Assembly (NCBI GenBank): GCA_965116245.1
Contig: OZ220497.1
Coordinates: 1,674,001-1,738,000, forward strand
From: Poriferisodalis sp965116245
GTDB lineage: Bacteria > Actinomycetota > Acidimicrobiia > Acidimicrobiales > Poriferisodalaceae
Direction of reading: 5' to 3'
DNA length: 64,000 bases
This document shows, piece after piece, positions 35,281 to 45,900 of the stretch (positions within the stretch are counted from its first letter, which is position 1; the number at the start of each line of letters is the position of its first letter). The notes under the pieces are model-generated. The model did no database searches and was not told where the DNA came from. It saw only the letters and a program-made list of their open reading frames with translations. Made by a program: the position numbers and the translations under genes.

Positions 35281-38200
35281 GTGAGCTTGATGGCATCGCA
35301 GGAACCGCCGCACTCGGACTCAGCTAGACCCGAGGCACTAGTGCCTGGCGTGGCGGCCATTGTCACCATGAACTCGCGGCGGTCCGACGCGACTTTCGTG
35401 CTACCAGCGTTAGCCGACCAGGACTACCCGCGCCTAGCGGTGCTGGTGCTGTGTGATACCCAAGGCGACCAAGCAAATCAGGTTCGTGAACTGCTGCCGT
35501 CGGCTGAAGTCGCTGATCCGAAATCGTTTCGGAGCTTGCGAGGTCACCAGGGCCCGTTTGCGTCAACTGGCGCGGTCAACAATTGGGGCGCGTCGCTGAT
35601 ACGGGGAGCGGACTACCTGCTGTTTCTGACTGATCGCATTGCGTTGGCGCCCGACGCCGTCAGCTTGCTCGTCGGTGATGCTGAGCAGTCGCAAGAAGCG
35701 ATGGCAGGCGAAGCGACGGTGGGCATCGTTGGTCCCAAGCTGATCGACGCAGACGACGGCTTGACGCTGCGCGATCTCGGCGGTACCGCGGATCGCCTCG
35801 CTGTTCGCATTCCCGTCGTCGGAGCAAACGAGATGGACCAGGGCCAGCACAATGAGGCCCGGGACCGCTTTGTAGCTCCGACTGAGGCGCTGCTAGTGCG
35901 ACGCGACGCGTTCGAACTTGTCGGCGGCTTCGACCCTGCGCTGGATGGCGACGGAGCCGTGGTTGACATGTGCTGGCGCATCCAGCTCAGCGGCGCTCGG
36001 GTCCGAGTGTTGCCTATGGCCACCGGAGCGATGCGGTCGCATACGGCACCCCGCACCCCAGAGACCGAAGAGTTTGGACCCGGCGAGTTAGCGCCCGGCC
36101 ACGAACGAGTGCCCGGAAACCCAGAAACGCCGGGAAACACAGCGAAGCCTGCAAAAGCACGGTTCTTCAGTGGCCCTTCAGCGCGTCAACATGAACACAG
36201 GGCTCGACTGCGTACCATGCTGAAGTGCTACGGGTGGGTACATTTGTTGCCGGCTGTGGTCCTAGCGGCTGTGCTAGCTGGCGGCGAAATATTGTTCGCT
36301 GCGCTGCGCGGACGGTTCGATCAAGCCTCCGATGTAGCCAAGGCTTGGGTGTGGAACGTTCGCCACATCGCCAGCACCGTTGCAATGCGAAGAACGGCCA
36401 AGCGTTACCGGCGTGTACGCGATGCCGACCTGCACCGATTGCAACAGCGTGGCTCAGTTCGTCTCGCGGACTGGTTCCGTTTTCGCCTGAGTCCCGAAGG
36501 CGGGCAGGCAGCGCGCACCAGGATTGACGAGAGCGTGCTAGGAACTTGGCGTCGCCATGCGCACCGGACTGTATGGGCTGTATGGCTCGGGATCGTGGTG
36601 CTAATTGCGTTCGGCTCGCGCCATTTGCTGACGGACGGCGTAGCGGCCTACGGCCAGTTCGCGCGTTTCCCCGATTTGGGAACGATGTTCGGCTCCTATC
36701 TTGATGGTTGGCGCTCTAATGGTCTAGGCGCAGCCGGGATTGGTCCTGCTGCTATGGGTCTGCTGGGTCTCGGCGGTGTGGGGATGCTCGGCGCAACCGG
36801 GCTACTAAGGAGCGTCGCCATCTGGGGTTTGGTGCTGGCAGCGCCTTTTGGAATGTGGCGTTTGTGTGCCTCGCTGCCGAGTCGAAACGGCCGACTTGTA
36901 GCACTCGTGCTCTACGCCGTATGTCCGTTGCCCTACAACGCTTTGACATTCGGCCGTTGGGATGTGCTGCTCGCTTACGCGGCCGCGCCGGTGATTGTGT
37001 TGTACGTGAGCCGATTGGTGGGCACGTCACCGCAACGGCATTTGAGCGCGTCGCGTGGCGTAGCGGCCAGGCTGGCCTTGGTCTTGGCGGTGGCTTGCGC
37101 GTTTGAGCCGTTCGTTCTCGTATTGGCCCTAGCGGTCGCCACGGCGCTCACGTTGACCGAGTTGGTGCGGCGAACCGCTAGCGGTGAGTCGCTGGGAGCG
37201 CCGCTAGTAGGAATGTTGCGAGCAGCGCTCGCTGTGGCTCTTGCGATAGTCGCACATCTTCCTTGGATCCTCGAATTCGAATCGTTGAGTGCGTACCTCA
37301 GTGCCTCGCTGGGAGGTGCCACGCCGTCAACGCCGACATCGCTGGCAGCGCTCCTACGGTTCCAAACGGGTCCCCTAGGCGAGCTTCCCCTCGGCTATGG
37401 CTTGTTGGTCGCCGCGGCGGTGCCGCTGCTGATCGGGCGCGGAACTCAACTGCGATTGGCGATACGCGGATGGCTGGTCGGGCTTGTCGGCTTTGCGGTT
37501 GCGTGGATGATGATCACCGGTTGGGCGGCTGACTTGGGTAGCCCTGTGTTGGGCAGCGCTGTGCTGGGAGCTTCGCTGGTTGAGGTTTGTCTGGCGTTTG
37601 CCGCGGTTGGCCTGTGCTGGGCTGCGGCTGCTGGGCCACCGGCCCTGGCGAAGTCAGAACGACCTGTGACGCCGCGGCCCCGCCCTCAACAAGACATGTC
37701 GCCAAGACTGCGCGCTGCCATGGTCACCGTGAGTGTCATCGCAGTGGGCTCGGTGGTGCTACCCACAACATGGGCCACGATTGACGGTGACTGGTCCGCG
37801 CCCAGTTTTGACCATCAAGTGCCGTTGGGCTTGCTTGACGATCGAGGTGTCGGGTCGGATTATCGCGTGCTATGGCTTGGGGCCCCCGAAGTGCTGCCGA
37901 TGCGCGGCACCGACTTAGGTGTGGACGGACTGGCGGCAGGGACTTCGGTCCGGGGCTATCCCGATGTCCGACACTCCTGGACTGTGCCGACAACAACAGG
38001 CGACGAGCGCCTGGCGGACGCTGTCCGTCATGGGCTGGCGGGCGACACGCTGCGACTGGGACGACTGTTGGGGTCCTTTGGCATCTTGTACGTGGTGGTG
38101 GTGGAGCGGTCAGGTCCTTCCTACACAGATGGCTGGGAGCGACCCGTGTCACCTACTGTCTCTGCGGCACTTGCTTCGCAGATTGATTTGCGTCCCTTAG

Positions 38201-38715
38201 CGGCAGATCCATCGGTGCAGGTGTACCGCAACGAGGCGTGGTGGTCTTCTCGCTCGCAGTTTGAACAGGCAATCCCGGTTGACTTCGCCGACAACCCGGC
38301 TGACCTCGTCGTCAGCGACTTGACTGACGGCATTGGTGTGCTTACAGACTACCGATCGGCTACAAGCCAGTCCGGTCCGGTCGGTGCAACCAACTTGCTG
38401 GTTGCCGAATCGTACGATCCAGGCTGGCAGCTCGAAATTGGTGACGAGGCGGGTGGTGAGGTAGTCAAGCCGACGCCAGCCTTAGGCTGGGCGATGCGCT
38501 TCGATCCGCTCCAAGCTGGCCCTGCTGCGCTGAAGTTTGAGCGACCGGCAACAGTGACCAGCCGTATCGCCGCGCATGTGCTGATCTGGTTGGCGCTGGT
38601 CTGGGTGGCGATTGGCCAGCCCACTCCGTTCGCTGACCGTCTTGGCGCTGTGTTGGGCGCTAGGAGTGGGCGCAAGCAGCGCCGTTCAGTGAGCGCCGTT
38701 GAGCTTGACCGATGA
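35281..38715 (+). CDS. Large GT2-like glycosyltransferase with polytopic membrane domain
   Basis: 1144 residues from GTG (an ATG nine bases on is the alternative). Residues about 15-300 look like a GT-A fold of family 2: AAIVTMNSRRSDATFVLPAL, FLTDRIALAPDAV at the usual Asp-motif position and DGDGAVVDMCWRIQLSGARV. A hydrophilic linker and about twelve membrane spans follow (about 350-830), then an exported C-terminal domain of about 250 residues and a last span. The strict DxD is not obvious, so activity is uncertain. Coupled by ATGA to the following DUF5719-like gene; this pair is common in actinobacteria and belongs to envelope glycan synthesis. Confidence 0.8.
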   Translation: MSLMASQEPPHSDSARPEALVPGVAAIVTMNSRRSDATFVLPALADQDYPRLAVLVLCDTQGDQANQVRELLPSAEVADPKSFRSLRGHQGPFASTGAVNNWGASLIRGADYLLFLTDRIALAPDAVSLLVGDAEQSQEAMAGEATVGIVGPKLIDADDGLTLRDLGGTADRLAVRIPVVGANEMDQGQHNEARDRFVAPTEALLVRRDAFELVGGFDPALDGDGAVVDMCWRIQLSGARVRVLPMATGAMRSHTAPRTPETEEFGPGELAPGHERVPGNPETPGNTAKPAKARFFSGPSARQHEHRARLRTMLKCYGWVHLLPAVVLAAVLAGGEILFAALRGRFDQASDVAKAWVWNVRHIASTVAMRRTAKRYRRVRDADLHRLQQRGSVRLADWFRFRLSPEGGQAARTRIDESVLGTWRRHAHRTVWAVWLGIVVLIAFGSRHLLTDGVAAYGQFARFPDLGTMFGSYLDGWRSNGLGAAGIGPAAMGLLGLGGVGMLGATGLLRSVAIWGLVLAAPFGMWRLCASLPSRNGRLVALVLYAVCPLPYNALTFGRWDVLLAYAAAPVIVLYVSRLVGTSPQRHLSASRGVAARLALVLAVACAFEPFVLVLALAVATALTLTELVRRTASGESLGAPLVGMLRAALAVALAIVAHLPWILEFESLSAYLSASLGGATPSTPTSLAALLRFQTGPLGELPLGYGLLVAAAVPLLIGRGTQLRLAIRGWLVGLVGFAVAWMMITGWAADLGSPVLGSAVLGASLVEVCLAFAAVGLCWAAAAGPPALAKSERPVTPRPRPQQDMSPRLRAAMVTVSVIAVGSVVLPTTWATIDGDWSAPSFDHQVPLGLLDDRGVGSDYRVLWLGAPEVLPMRGTDLGVDGLAAGTSVRGYPDVRHSWTVPTTTGDERLADAVRHGLAGDTLRLGRLLGSFGILYVVVVERSGPSYTDGWERPVSPTVSAALASQIDLRPLAADPSVQVYRNEAWWSSRSQFEQAIPVDFADNPADLVVSDLTDGIGVLTDYRSATSQSGPVGATNLLVAESYDPGWQLEIGDEAGGEVVKPTPALGWAMRFDPLQAGPAALKFERPATVTSRIAAHVLIWLALVWVAIGQPTPFADRLGAVLGARSGRKQRRSVSAVELDR

Positions 38716-40331
38716 ACGGACCCTCGGAGAACAGTCGTAACTCGGTGCGCAGTTTCATTCGTTGGCTGCCACGATTGGTTATCCCGTTGGCGTTGGCGGC
38801 GGCACTCGCGGTTGACGCGCGTGCCGAACAAGCCCAGCCATCAGTGGAAACCGCGGAGCCCTTAGCCGCAGTGCAGGTGGCGGTGCCGCCGCCTGACGCG
38901 CTTACCTCCAGTTGGTTTTGCCCCCTGGTGGGTCTGCGGGCATCTGTGCAGAGCTTCGGCGAGATCACCGCAGAGGTGCATCTAACCAACATGACCGACA
39001 GTGAGACATCGGCATCGATTGAGTTACGAGGGCGCACAACAGGTCGCCAGTCGGTGAAGACCGACATAGCACCTCACGGCACCGGGATTGTCCGCGTCTC
39101 CGACTACATGAACGACGAAGTCATCGGAGCGCTGGTGGAAGCATCGTCGGGCGGATTGGCGGTCTCGCGGCGATTTGTCTCTCCACTGGGTATCGATATA
39201 GCTGGTTGTTCCAGCCTGTTAGCGAGGCAGTGGCACATACCGGTGGGCGATACCCAAGCGGACGCTTTGGCTGTGGTAGCCATCATGAATCCCTTGCCGC
39301 GTGATGCGATTATCGATGTCACGTTCGCATCCGAGGCAGAGCTAGGTCCGTTCGTGGCGCCAGAACTGACCGGGGTGGTCGTGCCAGCGTGGAGCACCGT
39401 CGCCGTTGACATCGGGGAGCACGCACGCCGTCGAGATGTAGTAGCAGCCTCAATACGGGCCCGCACAGGCCGTATTGCGGTGGACTCGCTGGTGGCCTAC
39501 GACGGCAGCTTTGGTCGGCGTGGCCTGGCCGCGGAGTTGGCGTCTCACGCCAATGGCGAGCGTTGGACTGTTCCACTAGCTGGCATTGACGACCGCACCA
39601 AATTGTGGGTGCGGGTTATGAACCCGTCCGAGGAGGTGGCAGCGGTTGCTGCTTCAGTCGTGGCTGAGGGTTCGCAGGGCGATCGTGTGTCGTTCGCCGT
39701 GGCTCCCCAGGATGTGGCCGAACTTGAGGTAGAAGTGCCCGGCGATTTGGCACCTGATCTGCAGACACTCCTCGCCGATCCCGGAACCCCTTTTGGGGTA
39801 ACAGTTTCCTCGCAGAACGGCGTGCCGATTGTGGTGTGGGCTGAAGCTCTGGTCGGTCGTTCAACGAGCCCGGCTACGCCCGAGACAGACTCGGCTGACC
39901 TGCAAGTTGAGGCTCAACCAGCCGAGGCTCCCCCAGAGGAGCCTCAATCGGAGCTAACCGACCGTCCGTCGGTCCTGCGGTCGCGGTCGGGCCTGGCCTT
40001 TGTGCCGGGCGTAGCTAGCACCCGTGGGCGATGGTTGGTGGTGGTCGCTCCTGAACCAGATAGCGAGGCGTTCTTGACGATCATGACCGACCTACTCGCT
40101 AGCGGCGCAAGCGGCACTCAATCCGAAGCCGAGGATCGTCGAGTGGTGGTCCAGACTCTGAGCGGTGAGCCGAGAGCAGTCATAGATGTGCCAGAATCGG
40201 GAGTCGTCACTCATCCGCTGGCGAGCGGCACGACCCGTCTGCTGGTATCGGACACCCCGTTCGTTGCGATGATGTGGCAGACGCGATTTGAGGGTGATGG
40301 CTTGAGCGTGGCGCCCGTAGTGCAGTGGTAG
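38712..40331 (+). CDS. Exported DUF5719-like protein
   Basis: 539 residues: signal segment at the N-terminus, then a beta-rich extracytoplasmic region with repeated Ig-like strands (WFCPLVGLRASVQSFGEITAE, VVAIMNPLPRDAIIDV, WTVPLAGIDDRTKLWVRVMN). The WFCP start of the domain and the gene order after a giant GT2 protein match DUF5719 proteins as I remember them; no enzymatic motif is visible. Probably a partner of the upstream membrane glycosyltransferase outside the membrane. Translationally coupled at both logical ends of this small operon. Confidence 0.7.
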   Translation: MNGPSENSRNSVRSFIRWLPRLVIPLALAAALAVDARAEQAQPSVETAEPLAAVQVAVPPPDALTSSWFCPLVGLRASVQSFGEITAEVHLTNMTDSETSASIELRGRTTGRQSVKTDIAPHGTGIVRVSDYMNDEVIGALVEASSGGLAVSRRFVSPLGIDIAGCSSLLARQWHIPVGDTQADALAVVAIMNPLPRDAIIDVTFASEAELGPFVAPELTGVVVPAWSTVAVDIGEHARRRDVVAASIRARTGRIAVDSLVAYDGSFGRRGLAAELASHANGERWTVPLAGIDDRTKLWVRVMNPSEEVAAVAASVVAEGSQGDRVSFAVAPQDVAELEVEVPGDLAPDLQTLLADPGTPFGVTVSSQNGVPIVVWAEALVGRSTSPATPETDSADLQVEAQPAEAPPEEPQSELTDRPSVLRSRSGLAFVPGVASTRGRWLVVVAPEPDSEAFLTIMTDLLASGASGTQSEAEDRRVVVQTLSGEPRAVIDVPESGVVTHPLASGTTRLLVSDTPFVAMMWQTRFEGDGLSVAPVVQW

Positions 40332-40341
40332 CGGCCCGGGA

Positions 40342-40824
40342 ATGGAACGTTTTCTAGTAGCAGGCGGCCTTATCGTTGCTGCTGTAGCAGTGGCCTACTT
40401 AGTTCAACGTCGCCGTGAAGCGTCCGCCATGGCGGTACGTCGCTCGGAGTTGCCTTCAGCAGTCGATCTGGCAGCGCTGAGTCTGCCCGAAGGCCCAATA
40501 TCTGAAAGCCCAATATCTGAAAGACCAGTATCTGCAAGCCCAGTCTTTGTGGTCTTCACCGAGGAAACCTGCCGCACCTGCGCAGCGGCACTTGCAGTCG
40601 TTCGTGGTCCTGCTGGCGCCGGGCTGCCAGTTGTCGAAGTGCCTTTCGGCCGCTATGCCGCAGTGCATCGTCGACACGGCATCGACTCGGTTCCCACCAC
40701 AGTTGTGGCCGATGTTGACGGTCGGGTGGTTGATGGCTGGGTCGGCCGAGTTGACCTGTCGGGCTTAGCCGCCGCACTGGCCCAGGTGGTGACTCAACGA
40801 GAGCCGCCTGATCAGTCTGCCTGA
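40342..40824 (+). CDS. Membrane-anchored thioredoxin-like protein
   Basis: 160 residues. One N-terminal membrane span (about 5-22), a basic stretch, a Ser/Pro linker with three 15-bp repeats, then a small thioredoxin domain with redox motif FTEETCRTC and cis-Pro in SVPTTVV. Unlike the other thioredoxin-fold gene in this window it has a normal CxxC. Positive residues follow the span, so the domain is probably cytoplasmic. Third gene of the glycosyltransferase - DUF5719-like operon. The 3' end overlaps the convergent ftsH gene by 13 bases. Confidence 0.8.
   Translation: MERFLVAGGLIVAAVAVAYLVQRRREASAMAVRRSELPSAVDLAALSLPEGPISESPISERPVSASPVFVVFTEETCRTCAAALAVVRGPAGAGLPVVEVPFGRYAAVHRRHGIDSVPTTVVADVDGRVVDGWVGRVDLSGLAAALAQVVTQREPPDQSA
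40494..40538. repeat. Three 15-bp tandem repeats in the thioredoxin linker
   Basis: Two exact copies of cccaatatctgaaag and one variant, encoding repeated Pro-Ile-Ser-Glu-Ser/Arg. Confidence 0.8.
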
Positions 40825-42755
40825 CTAGCCAAAGCCGTGATGTCCTCGCCGGTGATGGTTTCGCGCTCAAGCAGCGCTGCAGCGATACGGTCCAGGGCTG
40901 CGCGGTGTTCAACCAGTGTCTCGCGTGCGCGATCTTGTTGTGTGCGCAGGATCCGCTCAACTTCTTCGTCAATGACACGAGCGGTCTCGTCTGAGTAATC
41001 ACGTCCCGACACGAGATCTTCACCCAAGAAAACCTGTGCGTGGGAACCCCACGCCATAGGCCCCACCCGGTCGCTCATGCCCCACTCGGAGACCATTTTG
41101 CGAGCTAGTTCGGTGCCTTGCACGAGGTCGTTGGCTGCGCCGGTGGATGTCACGCCGAACACTGTTTCTTCCGCCATCCGGCCGCCAAACAGCACCGCTA
41201 GCCGATCCTCGATGTATTCCTGGCTATAGGCGTGGCGTTCCTCGGGAAGTTGCATTGTGACGCCGAGCGCTTGACCGGTCGGCAAGATCGTGACCTTGTG
41301 TACCGGGTCGGCGTGCGGCAACAGCGTCGCGATTAGTGCATGTCCGCCTTCGTGATAGGCGGTGACTTCGCGCTCTCGCTCTGTTAGCGCTACCGACTCG
41401 CGCCGCTGACCCATCAACACACGGTCGCGTGCCGCTTCAAAGTCTTCATGGGCGATCGATTCTGAATCGCGCCTAACGGCGTGCAGGGCCGCCTCGTTAA
41501 CCAAGTTGGCCAGGTCGGCACCGCTCATGCCGGGTGTGCCCTTGGCTAGGGCCTCAAACTGCACATCCTCGTCGGTTTTTTTGTCCTTAGCGTGTACCTG
41601 CAGGATGGCGAGTCGCTCAGAGAACTCCGGCAGCGGCACAACTACCTGGCGGTCGAAGCGACCTGGGCGCAGCAGCGCGGGATCCAATATGTCCGGCCGG
41701 TTGGTGGCCGCCATCATCACGATGCCGCCGCTTTCCTCAAAACCGTCCATCTCTGCCAGCATTTGGTTGAGCGTTTGCTCACGTTCGTCATGGCCGCCGC
41801 CTAGCCCCGCGCCACGCTTGCGGCCGATTGAGTCAATCTCGTCTATGAAGATGATGGCCCTGTTGAGTTTGCGGGCGGTCTCAAAGAGATCGCGTACCCG
41901 ACTTGCACCGACGCCCACGAACATCTCCATGAAATCTGAACCGGTGACCGACAAGAAAGGGACGCCAGCTTCACCAGCTACTGCTCGGGCAATGAGCGTC
42001 TTGCCGGTGCCGGGTGGCCCAACCAGAAGTACGCCTTTGGGGACCTTGGCACCGATAGCGACGAAGCGCTCGGGTGTTTTTAGGAAATCTACGACCTCTG
42101 TGATTTCCTGCTTCACACCGTCGTAGCCAGCAATGTCCTCAAATTTCGTAGAGGGACGTTCGGTTGTATACGTCTTGGCTTTGCTGCGGCCGATCGACAT
42201 GATCCCCGACATCTGACCTTGCGCCCGCCTCTGCATCCACCAAAAGAGCAGGAAGATCAGGCCGAATGGCAACAAGAACGGCAGCAAGCTGATGAGCAGG
42301 TTGGGCCGGTCGGTATGGAACTCAATCGTTACCCCGCGCTCGCGCAGCAAGGCCAGATCGGTCTCGGGCAGTTCAACGGGACCCTCCGAAGCGAAGCGGG
42401 TGCCGTTGATGTACTCACCGGAGATTTCTCCGGTGCCGTTGGTGACGGTGACGCTGCTGACTGCTCCCGACGACACTTCAGCGATGAGAGCGCTGTAATC
42501 AATGGGCTCTCCGCCGCTTCCACGCAAAATCCCCGGCAAGAACATCACCGACGCCAGCACCAAGGCGAGCAGCCATATTGTCCAGCGCGGCCAACGCTCG
42601 CGGCGCCGATGCCCCCTCGTTCCCGATGCCGTAGACGGATCGCCGCGCCGAGACTCGCTGTCGGGACTGCTGTCGGTCAAAGCGTCGGGAGGATCGCTGG
42701 CGCGTGGCCTGCGTGAGCGTGTCTGCCGCTCTCCCGAGGGCACCTCTGATGCCAT
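40812..42755 (-). CDS. ftsH: ATP-dependent zinc metalloprotease FtsH
   Basis: 647 residues. Two membrane spans flank an exported domain near the N-terminus. The AAA+ domain has Walker A GPPGTGKT, pore loop FVGVGASRVR, Walker B IIFIDEID, and the second region of homology NRPDILDPALLRPGRFDR. The zinc protease domain has HEGGHA and the third ligand region. It degrades damaged or unassembled membrane proteins as a hexamer. A long Ser/Arg-rich tail precedes the first span. The 220 bp between its start and the divergent glycosyltransferase start must hold both promoters; none was assigned by eye. Confidence 0.95.
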   Translation of the reverse strand: MASEVPSGERQTRSRRPRASDPPDALTDSSPDSESRRGDPSTASGTRGHRRRERWPRWTIWLLALVLASVMFLPGILRGSGGEPIDYSALIAEVSSGAVSSVTVTNGTGEISGEYINGTRFASEGPVELPETDLALLRERGVTIEFHTDRPNLLISLLPFLLPFGLIFLLFWWMQRRAQGQMSGIMSIGRSKAKTYTTERPSTKFEDIAGYDGVKQEITEVVDFLKTPERFVAIGAKVPKGVLLVGPPGTGKTLIARAVAGEAGVPFLSVTGSDFMEMFVGVGASRVRDLFETARKLNRAIIFIDEIDSIGRKRGAGLGGGHDEREQTLNQMLAEMDGFEESGGIVMMAATNRPDILDPALLRPGRFDRQVVVPLPEFSERLAILQVHAKDKKTDEDVQFEALAKGTPGMSGADLANLVNEAALHAVRRDSESIAHEDFEAARDRVLMGQRRESVALTEREREVTAYHEGGHALIATLLPHADPVHKVTILPTGQALGVTMQLPEERHAYSQEYIEDRLAVLFGGRMAEETVFGVTSTGAANDLVQGTELARKMVSEWGMSDRVGPMAWGSHAQVFLGEDLVSGRDYSDETARVIDEEVERILRTQQDRARETLVEHRAALDRIAAALLERETITGEDITALASQAD

Positions 42756-42977
42756 GGGTTCATGCTATGGCGGCGCCGTGGCAACACATAGCCGCGGTCA
42801 TCAGAGCAAGTGGCCTGTTGCCGACCCACACCGAATGTTGCGCAGGTCTTTGGTCGAGCACCTGCTGCGAAAGCAGAGTCATTGACGCGGTTATTGACGC
42901 GTACTGTCCGCGTCGGATGTAGCCATCGGCTCTATCCTGCGCCGGTGGCTGCTGCGAACATGGGCCGGGAGCGCATG

Positions 42978-45900
42978 ATGTCCCAATCTGCCGGGTCCCA
43001 ACCTGCCGGATCCCCATCTGCTGATTCCTCGGCTGCCGGGTCGTCGGCTATTGGCATCTTGGCTCCATGGATTGAAGCCGTAGTCGTGGTGTTGAGCTGC
43101 GCCGCTGTGGTCTGGTGGATCGACCCGGGCGGCATCGTGTCAGCAACCACTGCGACCGGTGGAGACATGGGGGCGCACGTCTGGGGCCCTGCCTACTTGT
43201 GGGACGAATTGTTGCCATCTGGCTCATTGCGTGGCTGGACATCGGATTGGTACGCAGGTTTCCCGGCAATGCACTTCTACATGGTGCTGCCGTACCTGTT
43301 GATCGCAGCGGTGGACCTAGTGCTGCCTGCGGGTATCGCATTCAAGCTGATTGCAGTCAGTGGCATTGTTTCCATGCCTGCTTCTGCGTGGCTTATGTGC
43401 CGGCTGGCTGGCTGGTCACGGTCGCTGCGGATGCTGGCACCGTCTGCGCTGTTGCTGTTCGTCTTTGACATCAACTACACGATCTATGGCGGCAACGCAG
43501 CCTCGACGCTGGCAGGGGAGTTTGCTTTCTCAATAGCGCTGAGCGGAGCGTTGGTGTATCTGGGCTTGCTCTGGCGGTCGCTAGAACGGGGGACGGGAAG
43601 CGCGCGGGCAAGCGTGATGCTGGCGTTCGTCGCCCTGTGTCATCCCATCCCGCTGGCATTCGCAGTTTTGGCCAGCATCTTGATGGTGGCGGTGCGCGGT
43701 CTGCACGAACTGCCCAAACGCATTGGTCGCTCCTTGACCTTCAGCGCGTGCGTTACTGCGATCTCCATTTGGGTGCTGGTCTGGAGGTTAAGCACTTCAC
43801 CGGGGGCTCGTCTCGCTGTGCCGACGGTGGCCATAGTGGCGCTGCTGGCTACACAGTGGCGCAGGTCGGCACATGCGATAGTCGTAGGCCTCATAGGTGG
43901 CGCATTGTCGGCGTTTTGGACGGTGCCGTTCGTAGCCCGAAGAACCTATCTCAATGACATGGGGTGGGAACGCCTTACCTCAGTCCGTGAGAATCTGTTT
44001 TTCCCGGAAGAGATCGGCGGTGATGCTGCGCGCAACAGCATCACATGGTTGTTAGTGCTGGCCGGCATCGGCGCGGTGGTTGGGTTGGCACGTTGGTATC
44101 GCCCGGCGCTCACTTGGACAGCCATCGCGTTCGTGATGGCCATGGGCTTTGTCCACTGGCCCCAGCATCGACTGTGGAACGCGCGCGTCCTGCCCTTCTG
44201 GTACTTGGCGCTGTATGTACTAGCAGCAATTGGCTTATGGTTGTTGATTGACGCGCTCACCAGAAGTCCTCCTCTGCAAGAACACCATGACGGAGTTCAG
44301 GGCGAAATCCCTGAGAACCGAGGGCTACCGCGCACCAACGGCAACCAACCTTCCTCGGCCGCGCGATGGGCTCGAGTACTGATTCCGGTCTTGGCACTGG
44401 TAGCTGCAATTGGCTTGTTGGCATTGCGGTTCGGTGGACCTCCAGGATCCAACATTGACGAAGAAGGAGTTGTTCGCTGGGGGCCATTCGCACTATCCCC
44501 AGATAATCGCAACTTCGTTACCGGATGGGCGAGCTGGAATTTCAGCGGCTACGAAGAGAAAACGGCCTATCCCGAGTTTCGCGGCCTGGTTGACACCATG
44601 AGTGACGTCGGTGATGCCTACGGCTGCGGGCGTCTGATGTGGGAGTACAACCTGGGCGTTCTGGGCGCATACGGCACACCGATGGCGCCGATGCTGCTGC
44701 CTCGCTGGACTGACGGCTGCATCGGCTCTATGGAAGGTCTCTATTTCGAGTCCTCGCCGACGGTGGCGTTTCATTTCCTAATGCAATCGGAGTTGTCGAC
44801 GGGGCCATCAAGGCCGATGCGTGACCTTCCCTACAACGACTTGAACTTCGACCTAGGCGTATCCCATCTGCAGATGTCAGGTGTGCGCTACTACGCATCT
44901 GCCACGCCTGAAGCCACCGCAGCAGCCAATGAGTCTGCGGATTTAGAGCTCATTGCTTCGAGTGGTCCGTGGTCGATCTACTTGGTCGATGACAGCGAAC
45001 TCGTGTCGCCGCTGGCATTCCAGCCTGCCGTGGCTCGCGACTCGGACCAAGCTGGACGGGCATGGACAGATCCAGCAGCGCTCTGGTGGAACGACCCATC
45101 CCGATGGGATGTGCCCATAGCGGCGGATGGGCCCGAACATTGGGAAGATGTCGCGGTGTTGCCGCCACGAGACTCGCAAAGCGATGATCTAAATCTCTCG
45201 TTGACACGATTCAGTGTTCCACCGCAAGTGGCACTGCCACAGGTGCAGGTCAGCGATATCGAATCGGGACAGGACTGGCTCTCGTTTTCGGTAGATCGCA
45301 CCGGAGTTCCGGTGCTAGTGAAGGTGTCATATTTCCCGAACTGGTCCGTGAGTGGTGCAGAAGGTCCCTACCGGGTGACACCCAACTGGATGGTTGTGAT
45401 TCCCACCGAGCAGCGTGTTGAACTGACATATGGTTCCACTTCTGTTGAGTATCTGGCTTGGTTTCTGACGCTGCTGGGCGCAATTGCGTTGATCTTGTTG
45501 GCTTTGCGACCACCGATCCGATTTGGTCGCTCGCGCCCAGGCGCGCCACCAGATTCTGTTGCCAAGCGCAAAGGCAAATCTGCCAAGCGAACCAATAATG
45601 AGCCTGACGTGTCGGTGGTGTTGCCCGCATATCAAGCGGAGCAACTGGTAGGGACCGCTGTCAGCGAAATAAGGACCGCGCTCAGGAATAGACGGCTTGA
45701 GATTGTTGTTGTAGACGACGGTTCCACCGACAGCACTGCGCAAGCAGCTCGCAATGCTGGCGCAGATGTTGTCTTGTCGCTAGAAGAGAATCGGGGTAAG
45801 GGAGCCGCTGTCCGTGCAGGGATGCTCGCTGCCCGCGGCCGTGTGCGTCTATTCACCGACGTAGACCTGGCATACCCGCCTGGCCAGCTCACGTCGCTAA